64,000 bases of DNA from Odiellus spinosus. Its lineage: Eukaryota; Arthropoda; Arachnida; Opiliones; Phalangiidae. The notes below the pieces were generated by a model, which worked only from the letters and a program-made list of their open reading frames with translations, searched no databases and was not told where the DNA came from. The number at the start of each line of letters is the position of its first letter. The first letter of the stretch is position 1. Below are positions 1 to 10,733 of this stretch, piece after piece. Made by a program: the position numbers and the translations under genes. The DNA lies in NCBI GenBank assembly GCA_963920705.1, contig OY987225.1, forward strand, positions 18,307,492 to 18,371,491, read 5' to 3'.

Positions 1-711
1 TGAGTATTGAAGCACAAATTTTTATTTTCAAACTTGCGGCTTTGAACCGAAGACAAGAATTGGAAATATAATATTTTAAGTGCTGTATAGTAAATTGGGA
101 GACTCAAGTCAGACACTTCATTTCAAAATACAATTAAACCTAACAAAAATCCAATTTAATTTTTGAAAGTGGAAATTGTACGATTTAGAAATTATAACAT
201 TTTTGTAGGCCCGTGTGAGTAGTGAATTTTGGGTGTCGGTCACATGTAATTGAAAGTTTTCATGTCGAGTACCTGAATTTCTGTTGGGTAATTTTATTTG
301 CTGGAAAAACAGCAATCAGGTAGTGAAAATCATGATGGGTTCCTATCGGGTAGTGGAAGAAATTACTATTTATTTAAAATAGTAATAAATTAATACTACT
401 AACTGATAGAATAATGATAGTTACATTTTTCAATATTTTGCCCCAACTTAACTACTACGTGCTTAATAGACGTTGCGCACAAGCATCTTATGCAACGCCT
501 TCCAAAGCGTATGGCGTACAGTTGATTCTCGTGGCAGTGGGCGTCTTGTGAAAATATTTTTAACGGTACACCAAACTCGTGTCTGCCATTTTTTTTACGG
601 ATCTGCTCTACATACTCACTGTACAAAGAGTTAAATTTTTTTTAAATTAAGTACACCTATAGATCTTCAATATATTTTAATAACAATTTTATTTAAATAT
701 TGCTTTTTTAG
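1..711 (+). other. NOP58 upstream intron, AT-rich
   Basis: The first recognisable NOP58 exon begins at 712 after a TTTTTTAG acceptor, so this stretch is most simply intron. I looked for the N-terminal exon (about 43 residues in vertebrate NOP58) on the plus strand and did not find it; it probably lies left of the window. Nothing else is supported here. Confidence 0.6.
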
Positions 712-3700
712 GGTCAAATTAAAGCATTTTGAAAAGTTCAAGGACATGCAAGAAGCAGTATCTGGTAAGAATAATAATTTAGATACAAATATTTGAACTT
801 TTTTGTACATTACGAATTGGACATTTCCTTAACGGGAAGGTGAAGAAGAAAATTGAGATTTTTATGTTGATTCTGCTATGAAAAGTAAGACCTGTTTTGC
901 GTAGTAAAACATCTCTCTGAATTGTGAATAAATTTGGAAACATTGATTTTTGCCAGTCAGTTAAAAGTAGAACCTCTGACTAATCGAAAGATTCCCCAGT
1001 TTTGGCTTTGTAAAATCTGTGGCACATTCTTTGAATCATGCAAAATTTTGTTCTTGATTATTGTTTTAATACGCACAAGAGTCTTATTTTTAATAGAATC
1101 TCTTGATTTTTACCATTCCCTTTAAGGGATCATTAAGTTGAGTAATGAGACAATTTTAATCAATTTGGAATGTGAAGATGTGTACAAACTTTCAGGCAAA
1201 CTCGCTATTGGTTTCTAATCATTAAGTTATGATTTGATAACGCTTAACTTTATGGTTTTAGAAAACATATTATTATCCATGGTGTTGAGTAAATAAATTT
1301 ATTTTTCCAAAGATTCTTATGGAAATTTCTTTTAAAAATTACAAGCATGTTAAATTTTTCCCCTTATAGTAACTATTGTTGACATATCAATATGTATAAT
1401 TCACTATCTGTAAGACTATATGTCTAGCTGTCAGGGCCGCTCAAGCTTACAGGCAATGTTAGAAAAATGAGAAAAGCTGATACACAATGTTAAACTTCTT
1501 TTGGAAAAATTGATTGATGCAAACTCCACTTGAGTATAGAAACTCGATTTTTTACTACAAATGCAAACTCAAAGCGCATGAGTTTATATTTCATTTATTT
1601 AATGTGAGACTCAAATCACACACTTCATATCAAACATCAATTAAGTTTGAGAAATCCTAATTTAAAGTCTTGAATTTTTTTTTTTTTTTTTTTTTGAATG
1701 ATGATGATTTACGCCTTAGAAACATCAAATGGTGTATAGTACAGTTCATACACAAAAAAATTTTAAGTGTGCATGAATCTCTGCCTGTTTAGTGAACGAA
1801 CCACTAAACAGCAATTTTGACGATTCATCGATAGTTATATAAATAATAGATCTCTGTTTTAAAACACTTAAATATAATTACCAGATATATTACGAACAAT
1901 GCAATTGTATTTAACAGCAGATGTGTCTCTTAGCTTAATTGTCCCATGCTCTAAGTTTGACTGCCCCAACTTCCTTATGTCATCTCCCATTCCAATTATG
2001 AATTTCCTCCATCCAAAGTAATGAATGACCCGGTTCCTCTCATTCTTCCTGAGCATTCGTCCCAAGCAGGTAATTAGCTAAGCCAGTCTCTCGTTACAAT
2101 TTTAAATCCTAAGCCTAGAAGCTTTATTGATAAAGAGCCACGTACTTGGAAACTGTTAGGGTTTAAAGAAATATAAACTGTTTTTAATATATTAAATAAA
2201 TTTCCGTGAGAATCTTTCAAAAAAAAATTATTTGCATTTTTTTATGCTGCAGGGTTTGGTATTTTAGGGTATCTATACTTAACACAGTCCGTTTAGCTAG
2301 TTGAATGAATAATTGCAAATGCAATTAAGTGATTGCGAGTAATTAGAGTCATTGAAAGATGAATGGCATGATTGATTAGAATAATTAAATATCATGGGTG
2401 AGTGAGAGTAGTAGAAAAGATATTCAGTTAGTAGCTCAATACAGTGTAACTGATGTGGCCTACGCGTTGCAATGCTTATCCTATAACTTCAGGGTAGGAT
2501 AGATCAAAAAACTGTTGCTTCTATGGAGGGATAAAATTGCCATTGATCGCTTTTGGCGTGTATTAAGATAAGGGGTATTAGTGGAAAGCCACTAAGCTAC
2601 AATCTGGTCAAAATGAAGATGGTAGATTTTTGGATAACTCCAGTCACCTTGTGGGGCACAAGATTTTTATCGAGTGGCAGCTCAATCAAATGAGAATAAA
2701 TATAAAAATGAAACAAATATACCCAGAGTACCTATTTGAGAGGATTTGAGAAAGTGGATGACAGAATGGAATCAGCAATTTATTGTGAGTGAAGAAGCAT
2801 TTACAGGCTCATTAAAACATTATTTGTACTTCTATTAAATTAAAAATATCTTGTTACTCATTTTAATAAACTAATAGCAACTATTTACTTGTATTAAATA
2901 CTCCGCACATTTTAATTCCATTTTAGCTTCTGCAGCGCTTATTGAAGGAAAGGTGACAAAAAGTTTCAGAAAAGTACTGAAAAAATTAATTGCTAAAGAG
3001 GCTCATGACTCTTTAGCAGTCGCTGATGCTAAACTTGGAAATGTTTTAAAAGTAGGTGTTGGCACCGTTTACGATGTTGGTCATTTCAGCTGAAATTATG
3101 AACAAAATTATTCTAAATTTGATTTGCTATGTTTTGGTTATTCATAGTGTAGCTACCTAAAACTAAGGAATATAAGCTGAGTACAGCGCTATAGTGTGAT
3201 GTTCGCATCATCTTCACAAAGAGAAAACACTATATATTTGCAGTTTTTTCTCTCAGTCACAAATCATACATTCACTTTGAATGCGCAAAATCAACAGCAG
3301 CATGTCTTCTCAAAGACGCAAAGGAGAAAGGCACCACATTTTTCCTCTTTTAGTTCGTACGTAACATACAAAGCCCTCTTCGAAGTCTCCCTTACCAAAA
3401 ATAGTTGGTCTTAAGAGATCTTGGGGAAGTCTTATGTAGTCTTAAGAGGTCTTGGAGAAGTCTTCATTGTGTCAAGAAGTCTTGTGGAAGTCCCAAGACT
3501 TTTGTAGTGTTCTTGAGGACCTCTTCAGATCGGACTATCTTTTTTCGGTAAGGGCTAGAGAACATGTGGGCTCCTCATTGTTTGGTAGCGTTGCTATAGG
3601 AACTTTACTGTCTTGCTATGCAAGCCATTCCTAGTGAAAACCAAAGTGTACGCACTGTCACGTTCTGTGCCAGTTCTCTTAGACTAGTTTCCCAGTATAG

Positions 3701-4787
3701 CTTTTGAAAAAACTGTCCACTGGCTGTTCGGCTTAGAGTTGTATGTGTGGGGAAATTATTTAACCTAAACAATAACTACAATAGAGCTACACTATGAATA
3801 TCTTTTATTTTTTATTATTTTAAAAACGAAATTGAATTCTTTAGGAAAAATTGGGTGTAAGTTGCGTTTCAAATTCTTCAATTCACGAACTAATGAGATG
3901 CATTCGAAGTCAAATGGAAAACCTAATCTCCAGTCTACCCAAAAAAGAAATGACTGCCATGGCTTTAGGTCTTGCTCACGGTCTTTCTCGCTATAAGTTG
4001 AAATTCAGCCCGGACAAGATCGATACTATGATTATACAAGCTGTGTGTAAGTAACCATAGTGTTCTTATTAGTTCTTTTCAAAATTGAATTATTTCTTCA
4101 TTCATCAAACCAGACTTAAAAAAATTTGAATATTAATTTTTTATACCATGGGTAAACAAAAAAAAAAAATCAAAAAAATTAAGCATAGCCTTCAAAAAAA
4201 TGGTTAAGCCTCGCCTTAATGATGAAATAGTAATTGAGGTTAGTTTTTTTGGGGGTGCGTAACAGTAATTTAGGTAGGTAAGTTACTGGACCGTTAAACT
4301 TTAGTTTAGAAAATAGTAATACAAGTAATAGTGATACAAGAATGTACTGTGGCATTTATAAGGAGTCGGCAAGGGAGATATTGATACGTCAGAGGTTTAT
4401 CTCTCACCTCGGTGTCATCCCCCTTAGGCTTTAGTGAGGGAGTTACAGTATTCGACCTTACAAACACTCCCCCCAGCAAGGTGTTCCCATTTTGCTCTCT
4501 CCCTATAGCGGTGATTTTTCATAACAAACTCAATAGGTACATTTCCTGAATGTTTTACTTTTGCAAACATGTCTTTCGAAAGAGAATCAATAAAAAAATC
4601 ACTTCGTATTCCTCTTCATTCAAAATTGAATAAAAGGACTCGTTTTCAGTCTAGCCTGTTGATTGGATGCGAAATCTTCTGAACATGTTGAATAATTTTT
4701 AATGAATGAACTTCATATAAACAAAGATATTATAAGGCTGAATAGGTTCAACAAGTACTGAGAGAGAAATGGGGAGAGAAGTGAAGT

Positions 4788-4828
<41 letters not shown>

Positions 4829-7800
4829 TGAGAATGGGTGGTCGGATTACTCTGACCGTGCACCTCGACTAGAAGTCCATTGTGCATAAGTGAAGTAGTA
4901 GACGACATCTAATCTCCGAACAAAGTATATAATTTAGTGTATGCCTCGTTAAGGGGTAGATCTTGGGTAGTGTATCTTTTAAGGGGGGTGGTTAATGTGG
5001 TTTAGGTGAAATCTCAAATTCCAAGTTTTCTACCTTTGCCACCAACTCTTTAATTAACTGCAGCCAGTGATGTAATCAAAGTAACATGATATCTGATTGA
5101 TTCATTTGTTTTCGTCACTACCACTGAGGCATTTTTTATTAATTAATAAACTTTTATGTAAAAACTTACTCTGGTATTACCCTAATTGAGTTAATTTTTG
5201 CCTCAGCTTTATTGGATGATTTAGACAAAGAATTGAACAATTACATCATGAGATGTAAAGAATGGTACGGCTGGCATTTCCCAGAATTATCTAAATTAAT
5301 TCCGGACAACCATTTGTACATATCCGTCATCAAGCTGATGAAAATGAGAACCAGTGCCGCCGAATTAGATTTTTCTGATTTGTTACAACCTGACGATGAA
5401 GCCAAATTGAAAGAACTAGCAGAAATATCCATGGGAACTGAAATTTCCGATGATGATATGAATAATATTCTCTACTTGTGTACAGAGGTTAGTTTTTCAT
5501 TGTCTTTGACCTAGGCCATTAACACATAGACTTATCTCATTAATGAGAGAAAAAGAACGAAAAATGATGTTTTAAGTCTAGTGACAGATGTGACTAAAGC
5601 AATAGCTAACAAATCACATGCGTGTCTGACTTAAGGCAGTCTTGAGCCCAAAATTTTAGGTAGGACCATTAAAATTATAGGGATGAAATTATAACCCCTC
5701 TCCTAATGACAGGCAGCCCAGTGGTCCTATAATTCCCATAATATCCTGTGCTTTAAAACCTCTAATATATTATCCTGTATTTTATTGAAATATCTTATAA
5801 AGTGTTAGTTATGGGTTTATTTTTGTAAAATATTTATTATAAGGCATATTTCGCATCCAAAAATTTTGCCACCCCTTCAAGAACTTAAACTTTGCGGATA
5901 AGCAAACCTTACTAGCTTTGGACTATTTTGGCGGAAGCATCCTAAGAGGGCGAGATGATTTAAAAATGGTTTAGAACTGGAAAATAATATTATTTTTGAA
6001 AATACTTCTACTGAAATTTGCACTTAAATGAGGGCGAGATGGTTTAAAAATGGTTTAGAACCGGAAAATAATATTATTTATGAAAATACTTCTGAAATTT
6101 GCACTTAAATGTTTTAAAATATGCATAAAAAGACATCAAATCTCCGGTCTAACTGTAATTTACAGTTTATTATGAAAGTCTAGAAGCACCGGAAAAACTC
6201 AAGAAAATTGAGTTGCTGATGCAAATGAAATATTGCTTAAAACTGACTCCTGAACCAATTTTCTAAAGCATGCGCCATATCTCTCTTTCGTTTCAATGAC
6301 AAACTCTCATTGGCATCAGGAACAATTCTGAAACTTGTTCAAGCCTAGTAGTTTCAAAACTTTTGTAATTAACCACCAATTATAATGAAACCTTTGGAGA
6401 GTTAAAGGGTAAATGAGAACTGTTGTATCACTTTCTTGATTTTACGTTTTTCTGAATCTACGTTATTGAAAACCTAAGAAAAACATCAACTCTTATTTTT
6501 AAGCATCTCCTAAATATGATAGAAAAGGTTTTAAAGATCGGACTTCGTTGACTGCTAAAAAAAAAAATGCATGGAGTCCCTGTGTTTCAATATCCGAGAA
6601 AACCATCCGACCAATAGGTGCAGTTTAGACCTTGTGACCCCAGAGAAACCAGATATCATTTATGTAATGAAGCTAAATACCTTTGATACAGACCAAAACT
6701 GTTCCAAACGATGTTTTCCTTAAATAAAAATACATTAATTCACCAAAATAAATTTATTTTCAAATCACCGACTTCGGCGGTGCTCACTATATTGTAATAT
6801 AAACTATACTCTACACGAGCACACTGGATTTTGCGAGAGCTCCTATTGGTCAGATGTTTTTCTGGGAAATTGAAACACAGGGACTCCATGCTTTTTTTCT
6901 AGCAGACAACGAAGTCCGATCTTTAAAACCTTTTCTATCTTATTAAGGATATGCTTAAAAATAAGAGTTGATATTTTTCTTAGGTTTCGATAACATAGAT
7001 TCAGAAAAACGTAAAATCAATAAAGTGACATCAGTTTTCATTTACCCTTTAATAATTTATTTCTATTTTAAGTCTAAATCTATTAAAAATAACTTGTTTC
7101 CAGAGTATAGAATCCCTTTTAAAGCTATATATATAGAACAGAGATTGTCAAATAGGCTGCTTTCTAGCCTTTGGCTGGCAGACACGAGGGTGACGTTTTT
7201 GTTTGTTGCGTAGTTTAGCTTGTTGGCTGCTAGTTGTTTCTCTCTCAATAATATTGATGATCCTCAAAATTGCCAATGATTATTAGAAGTTCTTACTGAA
7301 TTTTTGATGAATTTCTTCTTTCGTCACTACCTCTGAGGCTTTCATTATAATTTATAAAGACTAACGAAGATTTAAATTCAAACTTATTTCTAGTATAATT
7401 TTTTTCCTTTTTTTCTTAGATTCTTGAAATGAGCAAATACCGCAATCAACTAAGCGAATATCTGAAAAATCGTATGATGGCTGTTGCGCCTAATCTTACC
7501 ATTTTAGTTGGGGAACTTGTTGGTGCTCGTCTCATTTCTCATGCGGGTAAAATATATATATTTTTAATTATACCTGAAGCAAATAGAAAATCAGTGTAAA
7601 TCTCGGGTTCTTACGGTGCAAAACTATACGGGGAATTCTTTAGGAGATCCAGTAGATCATAATCCTTTTCAGGGTGGTATTTAGGCCCAAAAATTTAGAC
7701 TAGATAGACACTTGTGAAAAAGTCACAGCTGCGCTCTCCGCATTGGAAGGATTACAACTGGTTTAAAATGTCCTATTTAAATGAGTTGAAATTTCACTAT

Positions 7801-10628
7801 TTGAATACGCCCTGTATTTTAGTATACATTTAATTCATGGCATTGAACTGCAATTGAGCCAATGATGGATAACAAAGTTTAAACTGAGTAAATGATGTAT
7901 AAATTCTGTTTCGTCACTACCTCTGAGGCTCAATTAGGGTATAAAGTATTTGAAATTTTAGCTATTGAAATGGTTTTGAGATTAATAAATACGCAGGTAG
8001 AGGACCTTATCAAAAAGAAACTTGCCCCATTTTCAGGATCACTCATAAATTTAGCTAAACATCCAGCATCGACGGTTCAAATACTTGGTGCTGAAAAAGC
8101 TCTCTTTAGAGCATTAAAAGCCAAGCATGACACTCCAAAGTACGGTTTAATTTACCACGCAGCTTTGGTTGGGCAATCTAGTGCCAAACTGAAAGGAAAA
8201 GTAAGCTATTAAACTTAATTTTATTTAAAGAGAAAAATGAAGTGATTTTTTTTTTTTATTGTAGCTTTGGCTTAGTAAAATTACAGCGACATGCGCACAA
8301 CATGTTTTTGGATATTTTCAGGGAATTATGCGTACAGCAACGCATGCCGCTAATATTTTATGAAGACATTGGTGGGGAGTCTTTTGATTTTTCAGAGGTT
8401 CTCTGTTTAAAATCGGAATCTTTCCAATTTTTTAACAAAGTTCAGAGACATCGATGTGTAATCCTTCTAACAAGTCTAATGTTTAACTGTATAATTGCTG
8501 AAAAATCACTTCATTTTCCTATTCACCATCTCTTTAAAAGTTGATCTGAAATTAATTTTTTGTTTCATTGTCCTTAATTAGGTGTCTAGAATGTTAGCAG
8601 CCAAATCTTCACTCGCGTGTCGCGTTGACGCTTTAGGTGAAGAAACAAATAATGAACTTGGAATAGAGCATAGAGCTAAACTAGAGAAAAGGATGAAGTT
8701 CCTAGAAGAAGGCGGAGTAAGTTCTTTTTTAACTGAGTATAATAAGGGTATTGTGTAGCTTTAATTGAAATTTTTGGTGAAAGCCAAGGAAATGATCAGA
8801 TTGATATATAGCACAAGCTCATGTACTTCAACTAGAGTCGAGTAATTCAAATTTTTCAATGGAGATTAGCTTTCCCCACTAAACCAAACTCATTTCGGGC
8901 CTCTTCTAATTGAACTTGTGTCATAGACGTGAATTTTCCTTTTTCTTATGTGATTTTATTCATTCCGTTATAAACTTATTGGTTTAATTAGTAAAACTCA
9001 ATGCACAAAACAAAAATTCCCTAAGGGTTTCATGACGTCAGTTTACTTTTCATTTTAGTCTTGCGCCTCACGCCACAGAAAACTCATTTAAAAACATTTA
9101 ATTTGGGATAAATTCTTAAAGAAACATTAAAGCTCAAGAAACTACAAAACGTGACTAGGCTACATGGCTATCACGTCTCTCTTTATGATTTTAGATGAAG
9201 AATCTTTAACGATCTTAGTAATGAATATAAGTTATTTCATCAAAAACATAACTAAACTTAAAAGTAAAACCGACGTCACGAAAGTTACGAAACCCTTGAA
9301 TTTTTTCAATTCCTGAAAAAGTTTGTTTGGCGCAAGTTCAAATGGACAAGGCCTAAAATAAGTAAGACACTCAAGTTACTTGTCTTTTTCAAGTTTCAAA
9401 TGGTCTGTAAAACTCCATAATATTTAATCGCTTAGATTATGAACTAGTGGTGAGGAGATTTCCTATGAAATATGGAAGGCTTTGCTAATTTTTAATGAAA
9501 ATTACATTTTCCCCTTAAGACTAAGATAGCTTGTAAAATTCCATATGATTTTTGGTCTCCCACGCTAATTTTCACTGAAGATTTTTTTCTGCTTAAGAGA
9601 TTAACTAGTCTGTAAAAATTTTAATGCATCCAACGACCAATTTTCAAGACTATACTCATTGCTCAATGAAGATTAAATTAATATCTTAAGGGGTGAAAAG
9701 GTAGTCTCTAAATGTCCATAGTATTTAAGCGTTTAGTTCTTGTTACTATGACACGTGTAAAGGTGATTAGACTTTTATCTGTGGCATTTTGAAGACTGTT
9801 AAATTTAAAAATACACGTTAGTAAATTAATACAAAATGAATGACATTGAAGTACTGGCTACGGTACACCAACTTCTTACATTAAGGACTTTATATATATT
9901 ATTTTTCAGTTTTAGCTTATTTAGTTAACGAACTATTTCCTTTGAAGAATTAACACGTTTTCTGTGGTTTATCTATTAATTAACTTATTCTGAATTTTCA
10001 GACTCGAAGAATTAGTGGAACAGGAAAGGCAAAAGCTAAATGGGAAAAATATGAATCTAAAAGGTGCGTGGAACAATTTTCAACCTTAATCAAAATTAGT
10101 TTTAACTTCAATGAAAATGTAATTTGGCAGTGAAGTATTTGAATACTCGGCTTCTGCCGATTCAACCCTACCGTCATCAAAGAAAAGGAAATTTGATGAA
10201 GAAGAAACGGAAGAAGTAGAGACTAAATCCAAGAAAGTTAAAGTGGAACCGAAAGAAGAGCCTGGAGAAGATGAACCGCAACCCAGTACATCTGAGAAAA
10301 AAAAGAAAAAGAAACGTAAACAGTCGGAATCTGTTGCTGAACCTGAACCACCGCAAGAGGAAGCTGGTGCTGCTGATGAATCTGGTAAGTCTTGTACCTT
10401 TATAGGCTTAAATAGGCCTAATAATTACAAAGCAATATTAAGCAAGAAATCAAATTTAACTTAATCGTAAAGTAGGCTTATAGAAGAACTATGAAGAGTT
10501 TATTTGGCTTATATGTTTAGAATGTGTTTCTACTACCTTTTCTTATTAATTTTTATTGGTTTCCCATAGTTGGTAGCGAAAAAAAGAAAAAGAAGAAGAA
10601 AAAAAAAGCTCCTGTTGAAAGTGATTAG
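712..10628 (+). CDS. NOP58: NOP58, box C/D snoRNP core protein (5' partial, 10 exons)
   Basis: Exons: 712-764, 2927-3051, 3845-4046, 5207-5487, 7420-7546, 8037-8200, 8582-8716, 10002-10063, 10131-10384, 10570-10628. All junctions are GT/AG and phase-compatible, giving 486 residues to the TAG at 10626-10628. The order follows vertebrate NOP58: the VKLKHFEKF start, a coiled-coil region with [16 protein letters not shown], then the Nop domain ([11 protein letters not shown]-like segment in exon 5, [11 protein letters not shown] and [12 protein letters not shown] in exon 6, MLAAK in exon 7), and a Lys-rich KKKKKK tail in the last two exons. NOP58 binds box C/D snoRNAs with NOP56, fibrillarin and 15.5K to guide rRNA 2'-O-methylation in the nucleolus. 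About 43 N-terminal residues are missing (human protein is about 529 aa). Introns 3, 4 and 5 each carry a C/D snoRNA. No internal stop or frameshift is seen, so the gene looks intact. Confidence 0.96.
765..2926 (+). other. NOP58 intron, no recognised element
   Basis: AT-rich intron with a poly-T tract near 1676-1695. I saw no C/D box pair near its 3' end, unlike introns 3-5, and no coding exon. Confidence 0.5.
3389..3554. repeat. Small inverted-repeat element in NOP58 intron 2
   Basis: The stretch starts CCCTTACCAAAAATAG and ends CTATCTTTTTTCGGTAAGGG, so the ends are imperfect inverted repeats. Inside are about three degenerate copies of a roughly 32-bp unit built on TCTTAAGAGGTCTTGG. No clear target duplication flanks it. 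It could be an old MITE; superfamily unknown. Confidence 0.4.
4779..4899 (-). mobile_element. Retroposed short sequence with poly(A) and 12-bp target duplication
   Basis: A 12-bp direct repeat, AAGTGAAGTAGT, occurs at 4779-4790 and 4888-4899. Between the copies lies a run of about 36 T and then about 60 bp of unique sequence. Read on the minus strand this is a short body ending in AATAAA followed by a long A tail, the hallmark of LINE-mediated retroposition of an RNA. The source RNA was not recognised. It lies in NOP58 intron 3, upstream of the first snoRNA. Confidence 0.65.
5063..5130 (+). ncRNA. Box C/D snoRNA, SNORD70-like, copy 1 (NOP58 intron 3)
   Basis: C box GTGATGT (5067-5073, last base off consensus), internal CTGA as D' (5093-5096) and D box CTGA (5124-5127). 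GCC before the C box pairs with GGC after the D box. The guide directly upstream of the D box, TTTTCGTCACTACC plus A, is complementary to the conserved 18S rRNA segment GGTAGTGACGAAAA. The fifth base upstream of the D box pairs with the A of GGTA, which corresponds to human 18S A512, the SNORD70 target. The D box ends 79 nt before the 3' splice site, the usual spacing for intronic C/D snoRNAs. Confidence 0.85.
5723..5850. repeat. Dispersed TCCTATA-rich repeat, copy 1
   Basis: A segment built on CCTATAAT/TATCCTGTATTT/ATTGAAATATC recurs in similar form at about 51990-52085 inside an SLC22 intron. Both are strand-biased and rich in the heptamer TCCTATA or its variants. Boundaries are approximate. 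It is probably a degenerate repeat; no terminal repeats were resolved. Confidence 0.4.
5946..6111. repeat. Tandem duplication of about 84 bp in NOP58 intron 4
   Basis: The unit starting GAGGGCGAGATGATTTAAAA at 5946 is repeated at 6030 with few substitutions and a small deletion. The second copy ends at 6111. Confidence 0.8.
6402..7052. mobile_element. TTAA-flanked MITE with ~220-bp inverted arms
   Basis: TTAA occurs at 6402-6405 and 7049-7052. The 643-bp body between starts AGGGTAAATGAGAACTG and ends with its inverted counterpart. Long imperfect inverted arms (about 6406-6630 and 6840-7048) surround a unique centre. TTAA targets are typical of the piggyBac and Kolobok superfamilies; no transposase is present. 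A related arm lies at about 49700-49855. It sits in NOP58 intron 4 just upstream of the second snoRNA. Confidence 0.75.
7249..7341 (+). ncRNA. Box C/D snoRNA, SNORD70-like, copy 2 (NOP58 intron 4)
   Basis: C box TTGATGA (7254-7260), D' CTGA (7296-7299), C' TTGATGA (7304-7310), D box CTGA (7333-7336): a complete C-D'-C'-D set. The guide TTTCGTCACTACCT (7319-7332) abuts the D box and is complementary to 18S AGGTAGTGACGAAA, again placing the fifth base on the A512 equivalent. The D box lies 83 nt before the exon 5 acceptor. The segment upstream of D' (TTAGAAGTTCTTA) could be a second guide; its target was not recognised. The terminal stem is weak. Confidence 0.88.
7852..7935 (+). ncRNA. Box C/D snoRNA, SNORD70-like, copy 3 (NOP58 intron 5)
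   Basis: A perfect 9-bp terminal stem (AATTGAGCC 7852-7860 with GGCTCAATT 7927-7935) closes C box ATGATGG (7862-7868), D' CTGA (7884-7887), C' ATGATGT (7892-7898) and D box CTGA (7923-7926). The guide TTTCGTCACTACCT (7909-7922) is identical to that of copy 2 and targets the same 18S site. The D' guide region AACAAAGTTTAAA differs from copy 2. The D box lies 110 nt upstream of the exon 6 acceptor. This is the best-formed of the three. Confidence 0.9.
8717..10001 (+). other. NOP58 intron, no recognised element
   Basis: AT-rich intron. I saw no C/D boxes, terminal inverted repeats or coding similarity. Confidence 0.5.
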
Positions 10629-10684
10629 AATTATATCACGCTTAACGAGCTTGTAAAAACTTAAATGAATTTAGAGTTTGAAAA

Positions 10685-10690
10685 AATAAA
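10685..10690 (+). terminator. NOP58 poly(A) signal
   Basis: AATAAA 57 bp after the NOP58 stop codon, in a short AT-rich 3' UTR. Confidence 0.75.
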
Positions 10691-10733
10691 ACATTTTTTA
10701 CATATAAAACTCATTTTTATAGCACACTTATAA

